From Streptomyces sp. LBL (GTDB lineage: Bacteria > Actinomycetota > Actinomycetes > Streptomycetales > Streptomycetaceae): a stretch of DNA of 32,743 bases. The DNA lies in assembly GCF_029893585.1 (NCBI RefSeq), contig NZ_JARXYX010000058.1:1-32743 (forward strand). The letters run 5' to 3'. Below are positions 22,949 through 31,048 of the stretch, one piece after another; within the stretch, counting starts at the first letter, position 1, and the number at the start of each line of letters is the position of its first letter. The position numbers and the translations under genes were made by a program. The notes beneath the pieces were generated by a model, which made no database searches, was not told where the DNA came from, and saw nothing but the letters and a program-made list of their open reading frames with translations.

Positions 22949-23594
22949 GTGGCGACCGAACCAGTGACCGAACTCGGGGGCGAGGGAGCGCTCCGGCTGC
23001 CGCGGGCCCGGGTGGTGCCTCTGTCCGCCGCTCCGGCGTCGTACGCTGCAGCGGTCGAGCGGTACCTCACCGGCGCGGGCATCGCGAAGTCCTCCGCGCA
23101 GATCTACCGGAGCTAGTGCCGTGGCAGGCAATGTTTGCCCGAGAAGGAGCGGCGTCTGGTGCGTGCTATCGGCGTGCCGGGCGGAAGCCCTCGTACTGGA
23201 TGTACTTGGGCTTTCGCCCGGTGCGGCGAGAGTGCGTGCCAGGCGTCGCGACGGGGCGAACATTGGCTGCCGCGGCACTAGCTGACGACGTGGGGGTGGA
23301 TGCTCGTCGGCGGACCCGCGCGGCCGGACCCACTCGCCGCGGCGCGAAGCCGCCCGTCTTCCCCGTCGCCGAGATCGACGACCCGGCATTGCCGGAGGTG
23401 TTGGCCGAGTTGGCGGCGGCGCGGGCGGACGAGATGGACGTCGACACCGTCAACCGTGAGCTGTCCATCGCGTGCAAGGCGATCGGCTGGTGGCGGCGCC
23501 AGGGCTGGCTCGAAAGCGGGCCGACGATCGGCACCGAGCGGCGGCCGGCACCGCCCGACCGCACCAAGGCCCTCTCGGGGAACCAGATCGCCGC
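22949..23594 (+). pseudogene. Tyrosine-type integrase, interrupted and truncated
   Basis: The GTG at 22949 follows GGAGGGCGG and starts VATEPVTELGGEGALRLPRA, with the SAM-like core-binding region in ASYAAAVERYLTGAGIAKSS then AQIYR. There a foldback element is inserted (23113-23281). The gene resumes in the same frame as LTTWGWMLVGGPARPDPLA. Near 23335 it shifts into RRGAKPPVFPVAEIDDPALP, TVNRELSIACKAIGWWRRQG and PPDRTKALSGNQIAA. At about 23594 it is cut and fused in frame to an IS1380 transposase. The catalytic domain with R-H-R-Y is missing. It was the integrase of a mobile element or prophage. Confidence 0.8.
23113..23281. mobile_element. Foldback MITE-like element flanked by CTAG
   Basis: Between two copies of CTAG (23113-23116 and 23278-23281) lie arms that are complementary over their whole length, folding around a TGGAT loop at 23197-23201. 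The outer 24 nt (from TGCCGTGGCAGGCAATGTT inward) match the other end with three differences. The inner 48 nt match with 13 differences, 9 of them transitions, and a 4-nt gap separates the two blocks. It has no coding capacity and interrupts the integrase gene in phase. CTAG fits a YTAR or TA target duplication as left by IS5/IS630-type transposases, which abound in this window. Eleven of eleven transitions between arms keep G-U pairing in the plus-strand RNA. Confidence 0.75.
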
Positions 23595-24365
23595 CGGCAA
23601 CCTGGGCAGCAACACCGCCGCCGACCACCGCGACGCCGCCCAACTCGCCCTTGCCCAGTTGCCCCCATGCCATCGACGTGGCCGGCGGACACTCATCCGT
23701 ACCGACTCCGGCGGCGGCACTCACGAGTTCGTGGCCTGGCTGGCCCAGCGCGGCCGGTGCCTGTCCTACTCGGTCGGCATGACCATCACCGACGCCATCC
23801 ACCAGGCCGTCTTGAAGATCCCCGCATCCGCCTGGACACCGGCTGTCGAACCGGACGGCGAGGTCCGCGACGGCGCCTGGGTCGCCGAACTCGACGCCGG
23901 CAGCGACTATCTGGAGGGCCGGCCCAAGGGGATGCGACTGATCGTCCGCAAGGAACGCCCGCACCGGGTGCCCAGTTGCGCTTCACCGACGCCGACGGGC
24001 TGCGCTTGACCTGCTTCGCCACCAACACCACCGGCCAGAAGATCGCGGAGCTGGAGCTGCGGCACCGCCAGCGGGCACGCCGAAAGATCGCATCCGCGCC
24101 GCCCGCTCAACCGCCTGCACAACCTGCCTCCGCACGATGCCGCGCAGAACCAGATCTGGCTGGAGATCATCCAGATCGCCCTGGGCCTGTCGGCCTGGAT
24201 GCCGATGCTTGTCCTGACCGGCACCGCCCGGCTCTGGGAACCCAGCCGCCTGCGACTCCGCCTACTCTCCGCCGCCGACACCTCAGGTTCGCCCGCCACT
24301 GGCCCTGGACCGAAGTGATCTCAGAGGCGATCCAGCGACTCGTAGCCCTTCCGGACCCAGGCTGA
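23595..24365 (+). pseudogene. IS1380-family transposase, C-terminal part, frameshifted
   Basis: Starting at GNLGSNTAADHRDAAQLALA, the sequence carries IS1380 landmarks: LIRTDSGGGTHEFVAWLAQR (catalytic Asp), LSYSVGMTITDAIHQAVLKI, WVAELDAGSDYLEGRPKGMR and LIVRKERPH. A frameshift near 23967 leads to PGAQLRFTDADGLRLTCFAT and IAELELRHRQRARRKI. Further shifts lie between HNLPPHDAAQNQIWLEIIQI (24115-24180) and the end HWPWTEVISEAIQRLVALPD. The N-terminal third is missing; the frame begins directly in the integrase fragment at 23594. At least three disruptions make it inactive. Confidence 0.82.
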
Positions 24366-24428
24366 CCAGCACGTTCCCATCTCTACGAGGAGCATCGCCC
24401 ACCGGAGCCGTGGAACCCGGCGCCCACC

Positions 24429-25764
24429 CAGGGCGGTTTCAAAGTCCTGGTGATCACGTGAGTGTGCAGGTCGCGACGGTACGACGATGTGTGGTCGGGC
24501 CGGTCCGTACGCAACGAAGCTCCGGTTGATGCCGGTGACCGATCAAGTCGCCCGCACCGCCCGGAGCTTCGATGTGCCGTCAGTCTGCCAGCATCTGCTT
24601 GACCAAGTCGCCGACCCGTCAGCACCGGGCGATCGGGTCGCTGATGAAACGGCTGCATACCCTGGCCGATCCGCGGCACCGGCGAGGCAGGCGTCACTCG
24701 TTCGTGAGCGTGCTGCTGGTGGCCTGCTCGGCGGTGCTGACCGGGGCGCGCTCCCTCGCCGCGATCGGCCAGTGGGCCAAAAACGCCCCGCAGGACACGC
24801 TGGCCCGGCTCGGCGCCCGCACCACGACGGTCTTTGACGTGCGCATCGCGCCAAGTGCGGCGACCATCCGCCGGATCCTGAACGCCGCCTGCCCCGGCGG
24901 GCTGGCCGACCTGCTCGGTCACGACCCGGCCGGGGCCGACACCCTCGCGGTGGACGGCAAGAGCGCCCGCGGCTCGCGCCACGGCGAGATCCCGGCCGCC
25001 CACCTACTGGCCGCGATCACCGGTGCCGGCCTCACAGTCACCCAGCTGCGGGTCCCCGGCAAGACGAACGAAATCACCTGCTTCGACGCCCTGCTGGCGC
25101 CCTACGGCCTGACCGGCATCACGGTCACCGCGGACGCCCTGCACTGCCAGCGCGATCACGCCCGGTTCCTCGTCGAGGCGAAGAAGGCGCACTACGCCTT
25201 CACCGTGAAGCGCAACCAGAAGAACCTGCACCGCCAACTTACCGGTCTGCCCTGGGAGAAGGCGAGCGCGAAGTTCTACGACCGCACCGCCGCACACGGC
25301 CGCCTGGAGACGCGCGTCGTGCAGGCCCTGACCATCACCGACCTCGGCGTCGACTTCCCCCACGCGGTCCAGGTCGCGAAGACCGTCCAGCACCGCACCC
25401 AGCGCAAGACCGGCAGACGCAGCCGCGAAACTGTCTACATCATCACCGACCTGACCAGCCGCGAAGCCTCCCCTGAGCGCATCGCGAAGATCGCCCGTTC
25501 TCAGTGGACCATCGAGAACCGTCTCCACTTCGTCCGCGACACCGCCTTCGCCGAGGACGCCTCCACAGTCCGCACCGGACACGGCCCGGACAACATGGCC
25601 ACCCTCCGCAGCTTCGCCATCAACACCCTGCGAGCCGCCGGCCACACGAACATCGCGGCCGGACTCCGCGAGATGTCCTACGACAGCTTCCGCCGACCAC
25701 TGGACCTCCTCGGCCTCTCCTGACCAGCACTCACACGAGATCAAAGGACTTTGCAACAGCCCTG
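24429..25764 (+). mobile_element. ISAs1-family insertion sequence with both ends
   Basis: The left end CAGGGCGGTTTCAAAGTCCT at 24429 and the complement of the right end at 25764 (CAGGGCTGTTGCAAAGTCCT) match at 18 of 20 positions. This defines a 1336-bp element with the transposase on the plus strand. It is inserted into the 3' part of the group II intron ORF, whose last codons and stop lie inside the right repeat. The 10 bp outside the two ends do not match, so there is no target duplication and one flank has been rearranged. Confidence 0.85.
24572..25723 (+). CDS. ISAs1-family transposase
   Basis: The catalytic frame carries LMKRLHTLADPRHRRGRRHS, then VLLVACSAVLTGARSLAAIG. The first Asp lies in TLAVDGKSARGSRHG, followed by NEITCFDALLAPYGLTGITV with TADALHCQRDH. 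GLPWEKASAKFYDRTAAHGR, WTIENRLHFVRDTAFAEDAS (catalytic Glu region) and NMATLRSFAINTLRAAGHTN come next, and the protein ends LDLLGLS at TGA. From 24642 onward it is complete and undisturbed. The natural N-terminus (MPVTDQVARTARSFDVPSVC, from 24529) is in another frame, so a +1 shift near 24625-24645 probably separates them. It is the best-preserved transposase in the window. Confidence 0.85.
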   Translation: MCRQSASICLTKSPTRQHRAIGSLMKRLHTLADPRHRRGRRHSFVSVLLVACSAVLTGARSLAAIGQWAKNAPQDTLARLGARTTTVFDVRIAPSAATIRRILNAACPGGLADLLGHDPAGADTLAVDGKSARGSRHGEIPAAHLLAAITGAGLTVTQLRVPGKTNEITCFDALLAPYGLTGITVTADALHCQRDHARFLVEAKKAHYAFTVKRNQKNLHRQLTGLPWEKASAKFYDRTAAHGRLETRVVQALTITDLGVDFPHAVQVAKTVQHRTQRKTGRRSRETVYIITDLTSREASPERIAKIARSQWTIENRLHFVRDTAFAEDASTVRTGHGPDNMATLRSFAINTLRAAGHTNIAAGLREMSYDSFRRPLDLLGLS

Positions 25765-27206
25765 CCTCGGTAGCGGTAGCGGGTAGTCCGCATCCGCCCC
25801 GGATCGAACAGAGCGGTATCGCCATCTGACGGCCACCACTGGCCCTGGCAATACCTGCGGCGCACTTGCTTCCAATTCGCACGCGGGTGTTTTCGGTGCA
25901 GCCAACCCATGACCCTGCGCCAGGTAAACGCGCGCAGGAAGTGGAAGGTGACACTCGAAACCCCGGGCTGGAAGTAGACACACCAGCCCCGCAGCACAGA
26001 GTTGAGATAGTGCAGCAGGACTTCGAGCGGCTGGTTCTTGTCCAATCGACTGGCCGTCCTCACTTTTCCCGTGACGGACTTAACCGCTTTCTTGCTCGGG
26101 TAGGTGTAGACGTAGTACTTCGCCGTGCCTTGTTTTCGGTGGCGCTGGATGCGCCACCGAGAAAGTCAAAGCCCTCGTCGATGTGCACCAGCGTGGTTTT
26201 CTCCTCCGAAAGACGCAAGCCCATCGTGGAGAGAGCCTCGGCGGCTTCGTCGCATATCGCCTCAGCATCAGCTCTGTCACCTCGAACCAGAGCGACCCAA
26301 GCGTCAGCGTAGCGGATAAGCCGAAATGACGGCTCTCCCCGCCGTTGCTGCCGAGTCATCCTGCTCTGCTCTCGGTGACGTCGAGCGAAATGCTCATCGA
26401 GTACTGATAGTGCGACGTTGGCGAGCAAAGGTGACAGAATTCCGCCCTGTGGCGTCCCTGTGCGTGATTCCCTGAAGGGCCCCTCTTTGTTGAGGATTCC
26501 GGCCCTCAGGAAAGCCTTGACCAGCATCAGGACGCGCTTGTCGGAGACCCGTTGGCGCACCCGGCCCATAAGTGCCGAGTGCGAGATTTCGTCAAAGCAC
26601 GCCGCGATATCGCCCTCCACGACCCACTCGTATCGGTGGGGTGGACTGGCAAAGGTACGGATCTCAGCGATCGCGTCATGAGCTCGCCGGTTGGGCCGGA
26701 AGCCATACGAGCACGGCTCAAAGTCCGCCTCGAAAATAGGCTCCAGCACCAATTTCAGCGCAGCCTGAACAACGCGATCACGTACGGTGGGAATACCTAG
26801 ACGGCGCAGTTTCTTTCCGCCCGCTTTCGGAATCATCCGCTCGCGGACCGGTAAGGGGCGAAACTGCTGCGCTTTCAAATCTTCGCGAACCTCGGCCAGG
26901 AACTCGCCGACACCTTGCCGCTCGATATAGTAGGCGCTTTTCCCGTCAACTCCTGCCGACCGTGCACCCCTGTTGTCCCGCACTCGCTCCCATGCAATCA
27001 GGAGAAATGCGGGATCACAGACGAGATTGAACAAATCACGGAACTGCCTGTCTGAATCGTCGGTCGCCCAACGGTGCAGCTTGGTCTGGATCTCTCGTAC
27101 CCTGCGCTCCGCGCCGAACGACGTGAGCGTTGGTGCGTCGGTATTCGCCGGCGTCCTCCGAGCATTCCAGCATCCGCCCTGCTAACTTGCTGGCCCCCTT
27201 CGCCAT
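25731..27206 (-). pseudogene. Group II intron reverse transcriptase/maturase, frameshifted, YADA
   Basis: The start MAKGASKLAGRMLECSEDAG at 27206 is followed near 27100 by a shift into VREIQTKLHRWATDDSDRQF. RT motifs follow in order: NRGARSAGVDG, RPLPVRERMIPKAGGKKLRR, LEPIFEADFEPCSYGFRPNR, WVVEGDIAACFDEISH (catalytic Asp) and GTPQGGILSPLLANVAL. Then comes RYADAWVALV, where the YADD second Asp is Ala (codon GCT). After GFDFLG, one lost T near 26152 moves the frame to WRIQRHRKQGTAKYYVYTYP. The maturase region HYLNSVLRGWCVYFQPGVSS and RYRYRG completes it. The final AVAKSFDLV and stop are ISAs1 sequence. Two frameshifts, an active-site change and 3' loss make it non-functional. Confidence 0.88.
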
Positions 27207-27594
27207 GTACGCGCCTTTCGCGCGCTCGGACTACTACGGGGCCTCCGCCCCACACTGCGGCCGACAGCCGACGACGGGCCTGCCCTTCGATGTCCTGGAT
27301 GGAACATCGTGAGGGCAGCCGCAGGTGGTTCCCACGTTCACCACCAACCGTTCGACGAGGGAGGTGCCCAGCTATACCCCGGCAGCCTCGCCACGAGTAC
27401 GCCGCAGGCTTTCCTCGTGGCCTCCCCACCGGCCTATTCATCCCGGCTTCGGAGTCACCCGCCGCATGATCACGGCAGGTGTGCGCTGCGGACCGGCCCA
27501 GATCCGCCAGGTTCGAGCCGGTGTCGGGGTTGAAGGACGTAGTAACGCCGGTTCCTCGCGTACTCCCTCTTCGTCTCGCTCGCCGGGCCCGCAC
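25765..27594 (-). mobile_element. Group II intron, 3' end replaced by ISAs1
   Basis: On the minus strand a candidate 5' end GTGCGGGCCCGGCGAGCGAG at 27594 fits the GUGYG consensus. About 390 nt of non-coding intron sequence (domains I to IV start) follow before the intron ORF start at 27206. The element is cut at 25764 by ISAs1 before the ORF is complete, so domains V and VI are absent here. The 5' exon would be the sequence just above 27594. Splicing is impossible without domain V. Confidence 0.65.
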
Positions 27595-27744
27595 CATCTG
27601 GCAGTGCTGGTACGTCCCGGCTTTGTCAGGGCCGCTCCCGCCCTCTCCGGCACCACCCGGGTCAGGCTGCCCTCAGCTACGCTGACCTGCTGCGACAGGC
27701 CAGAGGTGACGGTCTTTCACCTCCACTCGAACCACAGCGCCTCA

Positions 27745-27996
27745 CGGCGCAATCAAGATCCCGGACAGCGTCAGCGGATCGCGTCGAGCACCGCGCGGTG
27801 GAAGTACCCCTCCGGCCGGCCGCCCCTGCCCGCGCATCCAGCCCGGCACCGGCAGCAGCGGCCGGACCTCGACCCACTCCTCGTCCGTCATGTCCGTCGG
27901 GTACCGGCGCTGCCGTTCGGGCCGGTCGGCCGCGTTGCCGTACTCATGCGCGAGGCAATCACACGTTGGAGCGGCCGAGTTGGACTGCCGGGCCAT
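27745..27996 (-). pseudogene. IS5-family transposase, N-terminal fragment
   Basis: From the ATG at 27996 the frame reads MARQSNSAAPTCDCLAHEYG, then RYPTDMTDEEWVEVRPLLPV and PGWMRGQGRP, the DUF4096-type N-terminal domain of actinobacterial IS5 transposases. A shift after GRP leads to EGYFHRAVLDAIR in another frame, and similarity ends at about 27775. No catalytic domain remains. It lies just above the 5' exon side of the group II intron. Confidence 0.8.
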
Positions 27997-28203
27997 CGAC
28001 ACGGAAGACTGCGGCGCAGGAGCCTCCTGGTGCTCTATGGATTCGACACCCACGAGCTGTTCAGGAGGCCCCGTCTTCATGCTCTGGCCACGGAAGGATC
28101 ACCCGACCGGGAATCCGCGTTCGACCGCCACCGCTCAAGATCGAAAAGACAACAGCTCCTCACGGGCGGCCGTCGCCCGAGAAGATCTCGACCATCACGC
28201 AGG

Positions 28204-28662
28204 CTACGTGCCCGTGCTGATCTGCTGGGTGAGCTTGAGCATTTCTTCGATGTGGTAGATCTCGCTGATCTTGCCGTCGACAATGCGCTTGATGTCCTGG
28301 CCGTGGAAATCGACCGGGTTGCCGCTGGCGGCGAACCCGAACGCGTCTCCGGTGTGGGTCGCGGTCATCCGCCACTGGAGGACGACCCAGCCGCCAGGCA
28401 GCTCTTCCTGGAACAGGATCCGAATCTGCCTGTTGGTGAATCCGTCACGGGTCGCGGCGATCAGCGCCCGTATGCCGTCGACGCCCGAGACGGCATCGGA
28501 AGCGGGGTTGTGGTCGATCAGATCAGGGGCGAACACCTCATCCGCCCCGGCGACGTCCCCGGCGACATACAGCTCCAGCTCGCGCGCGGCGACCCGCAAC
28601 GCGGTGGTCGTGGCCGAGCGCACCATCTCGCTTGCGGTGTTGGCCGTAGTGATCGCGGGCAT
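28204..28662 (-). CDS. SnoaL-like / ester cyclase-type protein
   Basis: This is a 152-residue protein of the SnoaL-like fold. A helical N-terminus (ATTTALRVAARELELYVAGD) is followed by EVFAPDLIDHNPASDAVSG, the usual YxxHNP-like active-site region. GIRALIAATRDGFTNRQIRI, WVVLQWRMTATHTGDAFGFA, VDFHGQDIKRIVDGKISEIY and the end MLKLTQQIS complete it. The ATG at 28662 was chosen because GGAGG lies 6 nt upstream; an in-frame ATG at 28713 would place the start inside the regulator's operator. It is divergent from an HxlR regulator 115 nt away. A second member of this fold lies at 20817-21251. Confidence 0.83.
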   Translation of the reverse strand: MPAITTANTASEMVRSATTTALRVAARELELYVAGDVAGADEVFAPDLIDHNPASDAVSGVDGIRALIAATRDGFTNRQIRILFQEELPGGWVVLQWRMTATHTGDAFGFAASGNPVDFHGQDIKRIVDGKISEIYHIEEMLKLTQQISTGT

Positions 28663-28719
28663 GTCGTCCTCCATGGTGCGTGGTGCGGGCTGACCACGAA
28701 ACGCGTAGGTCATGGACCT

Positions 28720-28760
28720 ATTAGTGCACGGACTGCACCGGTTACATCAACTGCACTAAT
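28720..28760. promoter_or_regulatory. HxlR operator-like inverted repeat
   Basis: ATTAGTGCA (28720-28728) and TGCACTAAT (28752-28760) form a perfect 9-bp inverted repeat with a 23-bp spacer between the divergent SnoaL-like and HxlR genes. A partial third copy, CTGCAC, lies in the spacer. This is the obvious binding site for the HxlR protein; control of both genes is inferred. Confidence 0.7.
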
Positions 28761-28776
28761 GGCATAAACTCGAACC

Positions 28777-29112
28777 ATGACTGCTGACCGTCTTCCGGAG
28801 TGCGGCGTCCCCCGGTTCATCACCCTGCTCGACGGGCCGTGGGCCACCCTTATCGTGCGCGAACTCCTGCGCGGACCCCACCGCTTCACAGAGTTGCGCG
28901 ACGCCCTGCCCGGCATCAGCCCGCACACCCTGACCAGCCGACTGCGCCTGTTCGAGCGACACGGCATCGTCCTGCGCACCGCCTATTCGGAGATTCCCCC
29001 ACGGGTCGAGTACCGGCTCACTCCCCTCGGTGAAGGACTGCGCGCTGTCCTCGACACCATGGCCGCCTGGGCCCTGACAGTCCCCGACAGCGAGCCAGCA
29101 GCCACCGCGTGA
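28777..29112 (+). CDS. HxlR-family winged-helix regulator
   Basis: This is a 111-residue protein with the full HxlR pattern. A single cysteine near the N-terminus (C9 in LPECGVPRF) is followed by LLDGPWATLIVRELLRGPHR, FTELRDALPGISPHTLTSRL (recognition helix), LFERHGIVLRTAYSEIPPRV and EYRLTPLGEGLRAVLDTMAA with a short tail. Several HxlR proteins sense aldehydes or oxidants through that Cys. It faces the SnoaL-like gene across the ATTAGTGCA repeat and most likely controls it and itself. The ATG at 28777 is the natural start. Confidence 0.88.
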   Translation: MTADRLPECGVPRFITLLDGPWATLIVRELLRGPHRFTELRDALPGISPHTLTSRLRLFERHGIVLRTAYSEIPPRVEYRLTPLGEGLRAVLDTMAAWALTVPDSEPAATA

Positions 29113-29283
29113 CCGTAGAAGTCGACTGACAGGTGGTTACTCAGCGTCGCCGCATCGTCAGCCAAGGCTTAGAAGCCGTTGTCCTTCCGAGAGCGCCGGG
29201 TGCGTTTCCGCTGGTCAGGTGTAGGGGAGGTGTTTCGGCGGCAGGGACGAGGGGTGGTGTCGTCCCACACCAGCTTCAGCAGC

Positions 29284-29427
29284 CGGCCCGGGCTGGTCCA
29301 TGAACGTCTCCAGCAGCGCGGGAGCGGCCTTGGAGTCGTGCACGTCGGCCGTGGTCACGGTCACCTCCAGGAGCAGGCCCTCGGTGTCGGTCAGGATGTG
29401 GCGCTTGCGTCCGTCACGTGACTTGGC
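29284..29427 (-). pseudogene. IS5-family transposase, internal fragment
   Basis: Minus-strand reading gives DNAKSRDGRKRHILTDTEGL, LLEVTVTTADVHDSKAAPAL and LETFMDQPG, then, one base out of phase, RLLKLVWDD. This is the stretch between the second catalytic Asp region and the Glu region of IS5 transposases. It meets a homologous but different piece head to head at about 29435. Confidence 0.75.
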
Positions 29428-29454
29428 GTTATCCAGGCACCGGGATAACGGCAA
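29423..29454. repeat. Inverted repeat at junction of two IS5 fragments
   Basis: TTGGCGTTATCC (29423-29434) and GGATAACGGCAA (29443-29454) are complementary at 11 of 12 positions around an 8-nt centre. The two IS5 pieces diverge exactly from this point. Confidence 0.65.
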
Positions 29455-29587
29455 GAAGATCGTCGGCAGGAAACGCAGTATCATCACCGACACGCTCGGA
29501 CTGCTTCTGGCCGTGCTGGTCACCGCGGCCAGTGTGCAGGACTCCGTGGCCGGCGCCCACCTGCTCGAACAGGTCGCCGGGGTGTGA
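29444..29587 (+). pseudogene. IS5-family transposase, internal fragment (opposite strand)
   Basis: Plus-strand reading gives DNGKKIVGRKRSIITDTLGL, LLAVLVTAASVQDSVAGAHL and LEQVAGV, ending at a stop. It covers the same part of an IS5 transposase as the minus-strand fragment ending at 29427, but with a different sequence. It therefore comes from a different IS. The two begin at the same homologous point (GATAACGGCAAG) in opposite directions. Confidence 0.75.
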
Positions 29588-29900
29588 GTGCGCTGACCCG
29601 GTTCTCGTACTCGCGGCGGGCCTTGCGCTGAGCCGGGACCGCAGGTGCGCCTTGGGCGCCGTCGAGCGGCTTGCAGCGGGCGAGGAGCTGGTGGTGCACC
29701 GCGAGGACGGCGGTCACGCGCAGGGTGTAGCCCTGGCCGCGCCGTACGGTCGCCCCCTGGTCGAGCGCGGCGCGCTCGACGGGCTCCAGCTCGGTGGCGC
29801 GGAGAAAGTCGGCGCCCTGTTCACCGAGAACAAGGTGTTGCAGGTCAGTGGTGCATCGCCCGTCGCAAGGGCCACGGCTACGGCTAAGAAGTTGCGCGGA
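29588..29900 (-). pseudogene. Unidentified coding fragment
   Basis: The minus-strand frame has strong G/C third-position bias and reads LQHLVLGEQGADFLRATELE, PVERAALDQGATVRRGQGYT, LRVTAVLAVHHQLLARCKPL and AQRKARREYENRVSALTP. It looks like part of a real, mostly helical protein, but I see no credible start and no family I can name. It is squeezed between the IS5 pieces and the LysR gene and is probably the remainder of a larger gene. Positions 29901-30025 hold nothing further that I can support. Confidence 0.4.
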
Positions 29901-30025
29901 TAGGGGCGGTTCACGGTGGTCGGCTTGGGCTGTTATCCGAGCATGGGTGCTCCAGGTGCGGCGGATAAGGCTACGCACGGTTCGCCTTCAAGTGGCCCTG
30001 CACTTGGATGTGCTCGCTCAGCAGG

Positions 30026-30946
30026 TCAACGTGTTCTCGTGGTCCGGTCGTGGCCACGACCTGTCACGGACTCAGATGCTGCGATGAAGGCTTGCACGAG
30101 GGGACGGTTGTCTCCTCGGCGGGTGGCCATGAAGATCCGGCTCGCTGTGGGAGGCCCGTCGAGTTCGAGACGTTGGGCGCCTGCGGGGAGCAGCGTCGTG
30201 ACGCTGTAGGGGGCGATGGTGACGCCAAGGCCGGCGGCGACGAACATGATGATGGTGTGCCAGTTCGAGCACTCTTGCGCGACCTGGACGTCGATGCCGG
30301 CGTCCCGCAAAGGCTGTGTGTTCACGTCGAACGCTTGAGCTCCTGCTGTACGTGGGAACAGGATCAGCGGGTCAGTGGCCAGCGCCATTGCTTCCGCATG
30401 GTCGCTGCTTGCGGCGGGGTGTTCTGTGGGGATGACGGCGACAAACCGTTCAGTCGTCAGCAGGGAAAGGGCGATGTCGTCTCGCTCCTCAGCATCCCGC
30501 ACGATCCCGACGTCGGCTGTGCCCCGCTCCAGGGCCGCCAGGACGTCGACGGTGAAGCCGTCGTGCAGCTTGATCTGGACGTCTGGGCGGCGGCGGGAGA
30601 ATTCACGGAGCTGTTCGCTGACGATCGCGGTGGCGGAGGTGATGAAGGCGACATCCAGGCGGCCGGCCTCGCCGCGCCCGACACGACCGGCCTCGTCGAG
30701 GTCGGCCGCCAGACGGCCCAGAAGGTCCCTCGCCCGTGGCTGGAACGTCGCTCCTGCCTCTGTGAGGCGGACGCTTCGGGAGGTCCGCCGGAACAGCTCA
30801 ACACCGACAATCTTCTCGAGCTGCCTGATCTGCTGGGACAGGGCTGGCTGAGCAATGTTCAGCCGCTGGGCGGCACGGCCGAAGTGGAGTTCCTCAGCCA
30901 CAGCCAGAAAGTACCGCAGATGGCGGAGCTCGATTCGCTGATCCAT
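30026..30946 (-). CDS. LysR-family transcriptional regulator
   Basis: This is a 306-residue regulator of full LysR length. The N-terminal winged HTH is complete (LRHLRYFLAVAEELHFGRAA, LNIAQPALSQQIRQLEKIVG, VELFRRTSRSVRLTEAGATF). A linker helix leads to the periplasmic-binding-like effector domain (RLDVAFITSATAIVSEQLRE, GTADVGIVRDAEERDDIALS, FVAVIPTEHPAASSDHAEAM, FVAAGLGVTIAPYSVTTLLP, RIFMATRRGDNRPLVQAFIA). It is transcribed away from a GNAT gene 102 nt away, the usual arrangement for a LysR activator and its target. The intergenic region holds a TATCGATA palindrome at about 30957-30964 that could be part of its site. Confidence 0.9.
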   Translation of the reverse strand: MDQRIELRHLRYFLAVAEELHFGRAAQRLNIAQPALSQQIRQLEKIVGVELFRRTSRSVRLTEAGATFQPRARDLLGRLAADLDEAGRVGRGEAGRLDVAFITSATAIVSEQLREFSRRRPDVQIKLHDGFTVDVLAALERGTADVGIVRDAEERDDIALSLLTTERFVAVIPTEHPAASSDHAEAMALATDPLILFPRTAGAQAFDVNTQPLRDAGIDVQVAQECSNWHTIIMFVAAGLGVTIAPYSVTTLLPAGAQRLELDGPPTASRIFMATRRGDNRPLVQAFIAASESVTGRGHDRTTRTR

Positions 30947-31048
30947 AGTTCAAACTTATCGATAGAGGCTACCGCTTGTATTGGACATATGAGTGAGTGG
31001 GACCGGAGGCTGCTAACGGGAAGCTGCACCGGAAAGGAAACTCGCCTC

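Noticed and set aside
27207..28767. Plus-strand frames reading MYAPFARSDYYGAS and a long frame to 28767
   Set aside because: They lie antisense to the group II intron ORF start, the intron RNA, an IS5 fragment and a SnoaL-like gene. High-GC shadow frames explain them.
30008..31048. Long plus-strand frame upstream of the GNAT gene
   Set aside because: It is antisense to the LysR gene, which has full domain structure.
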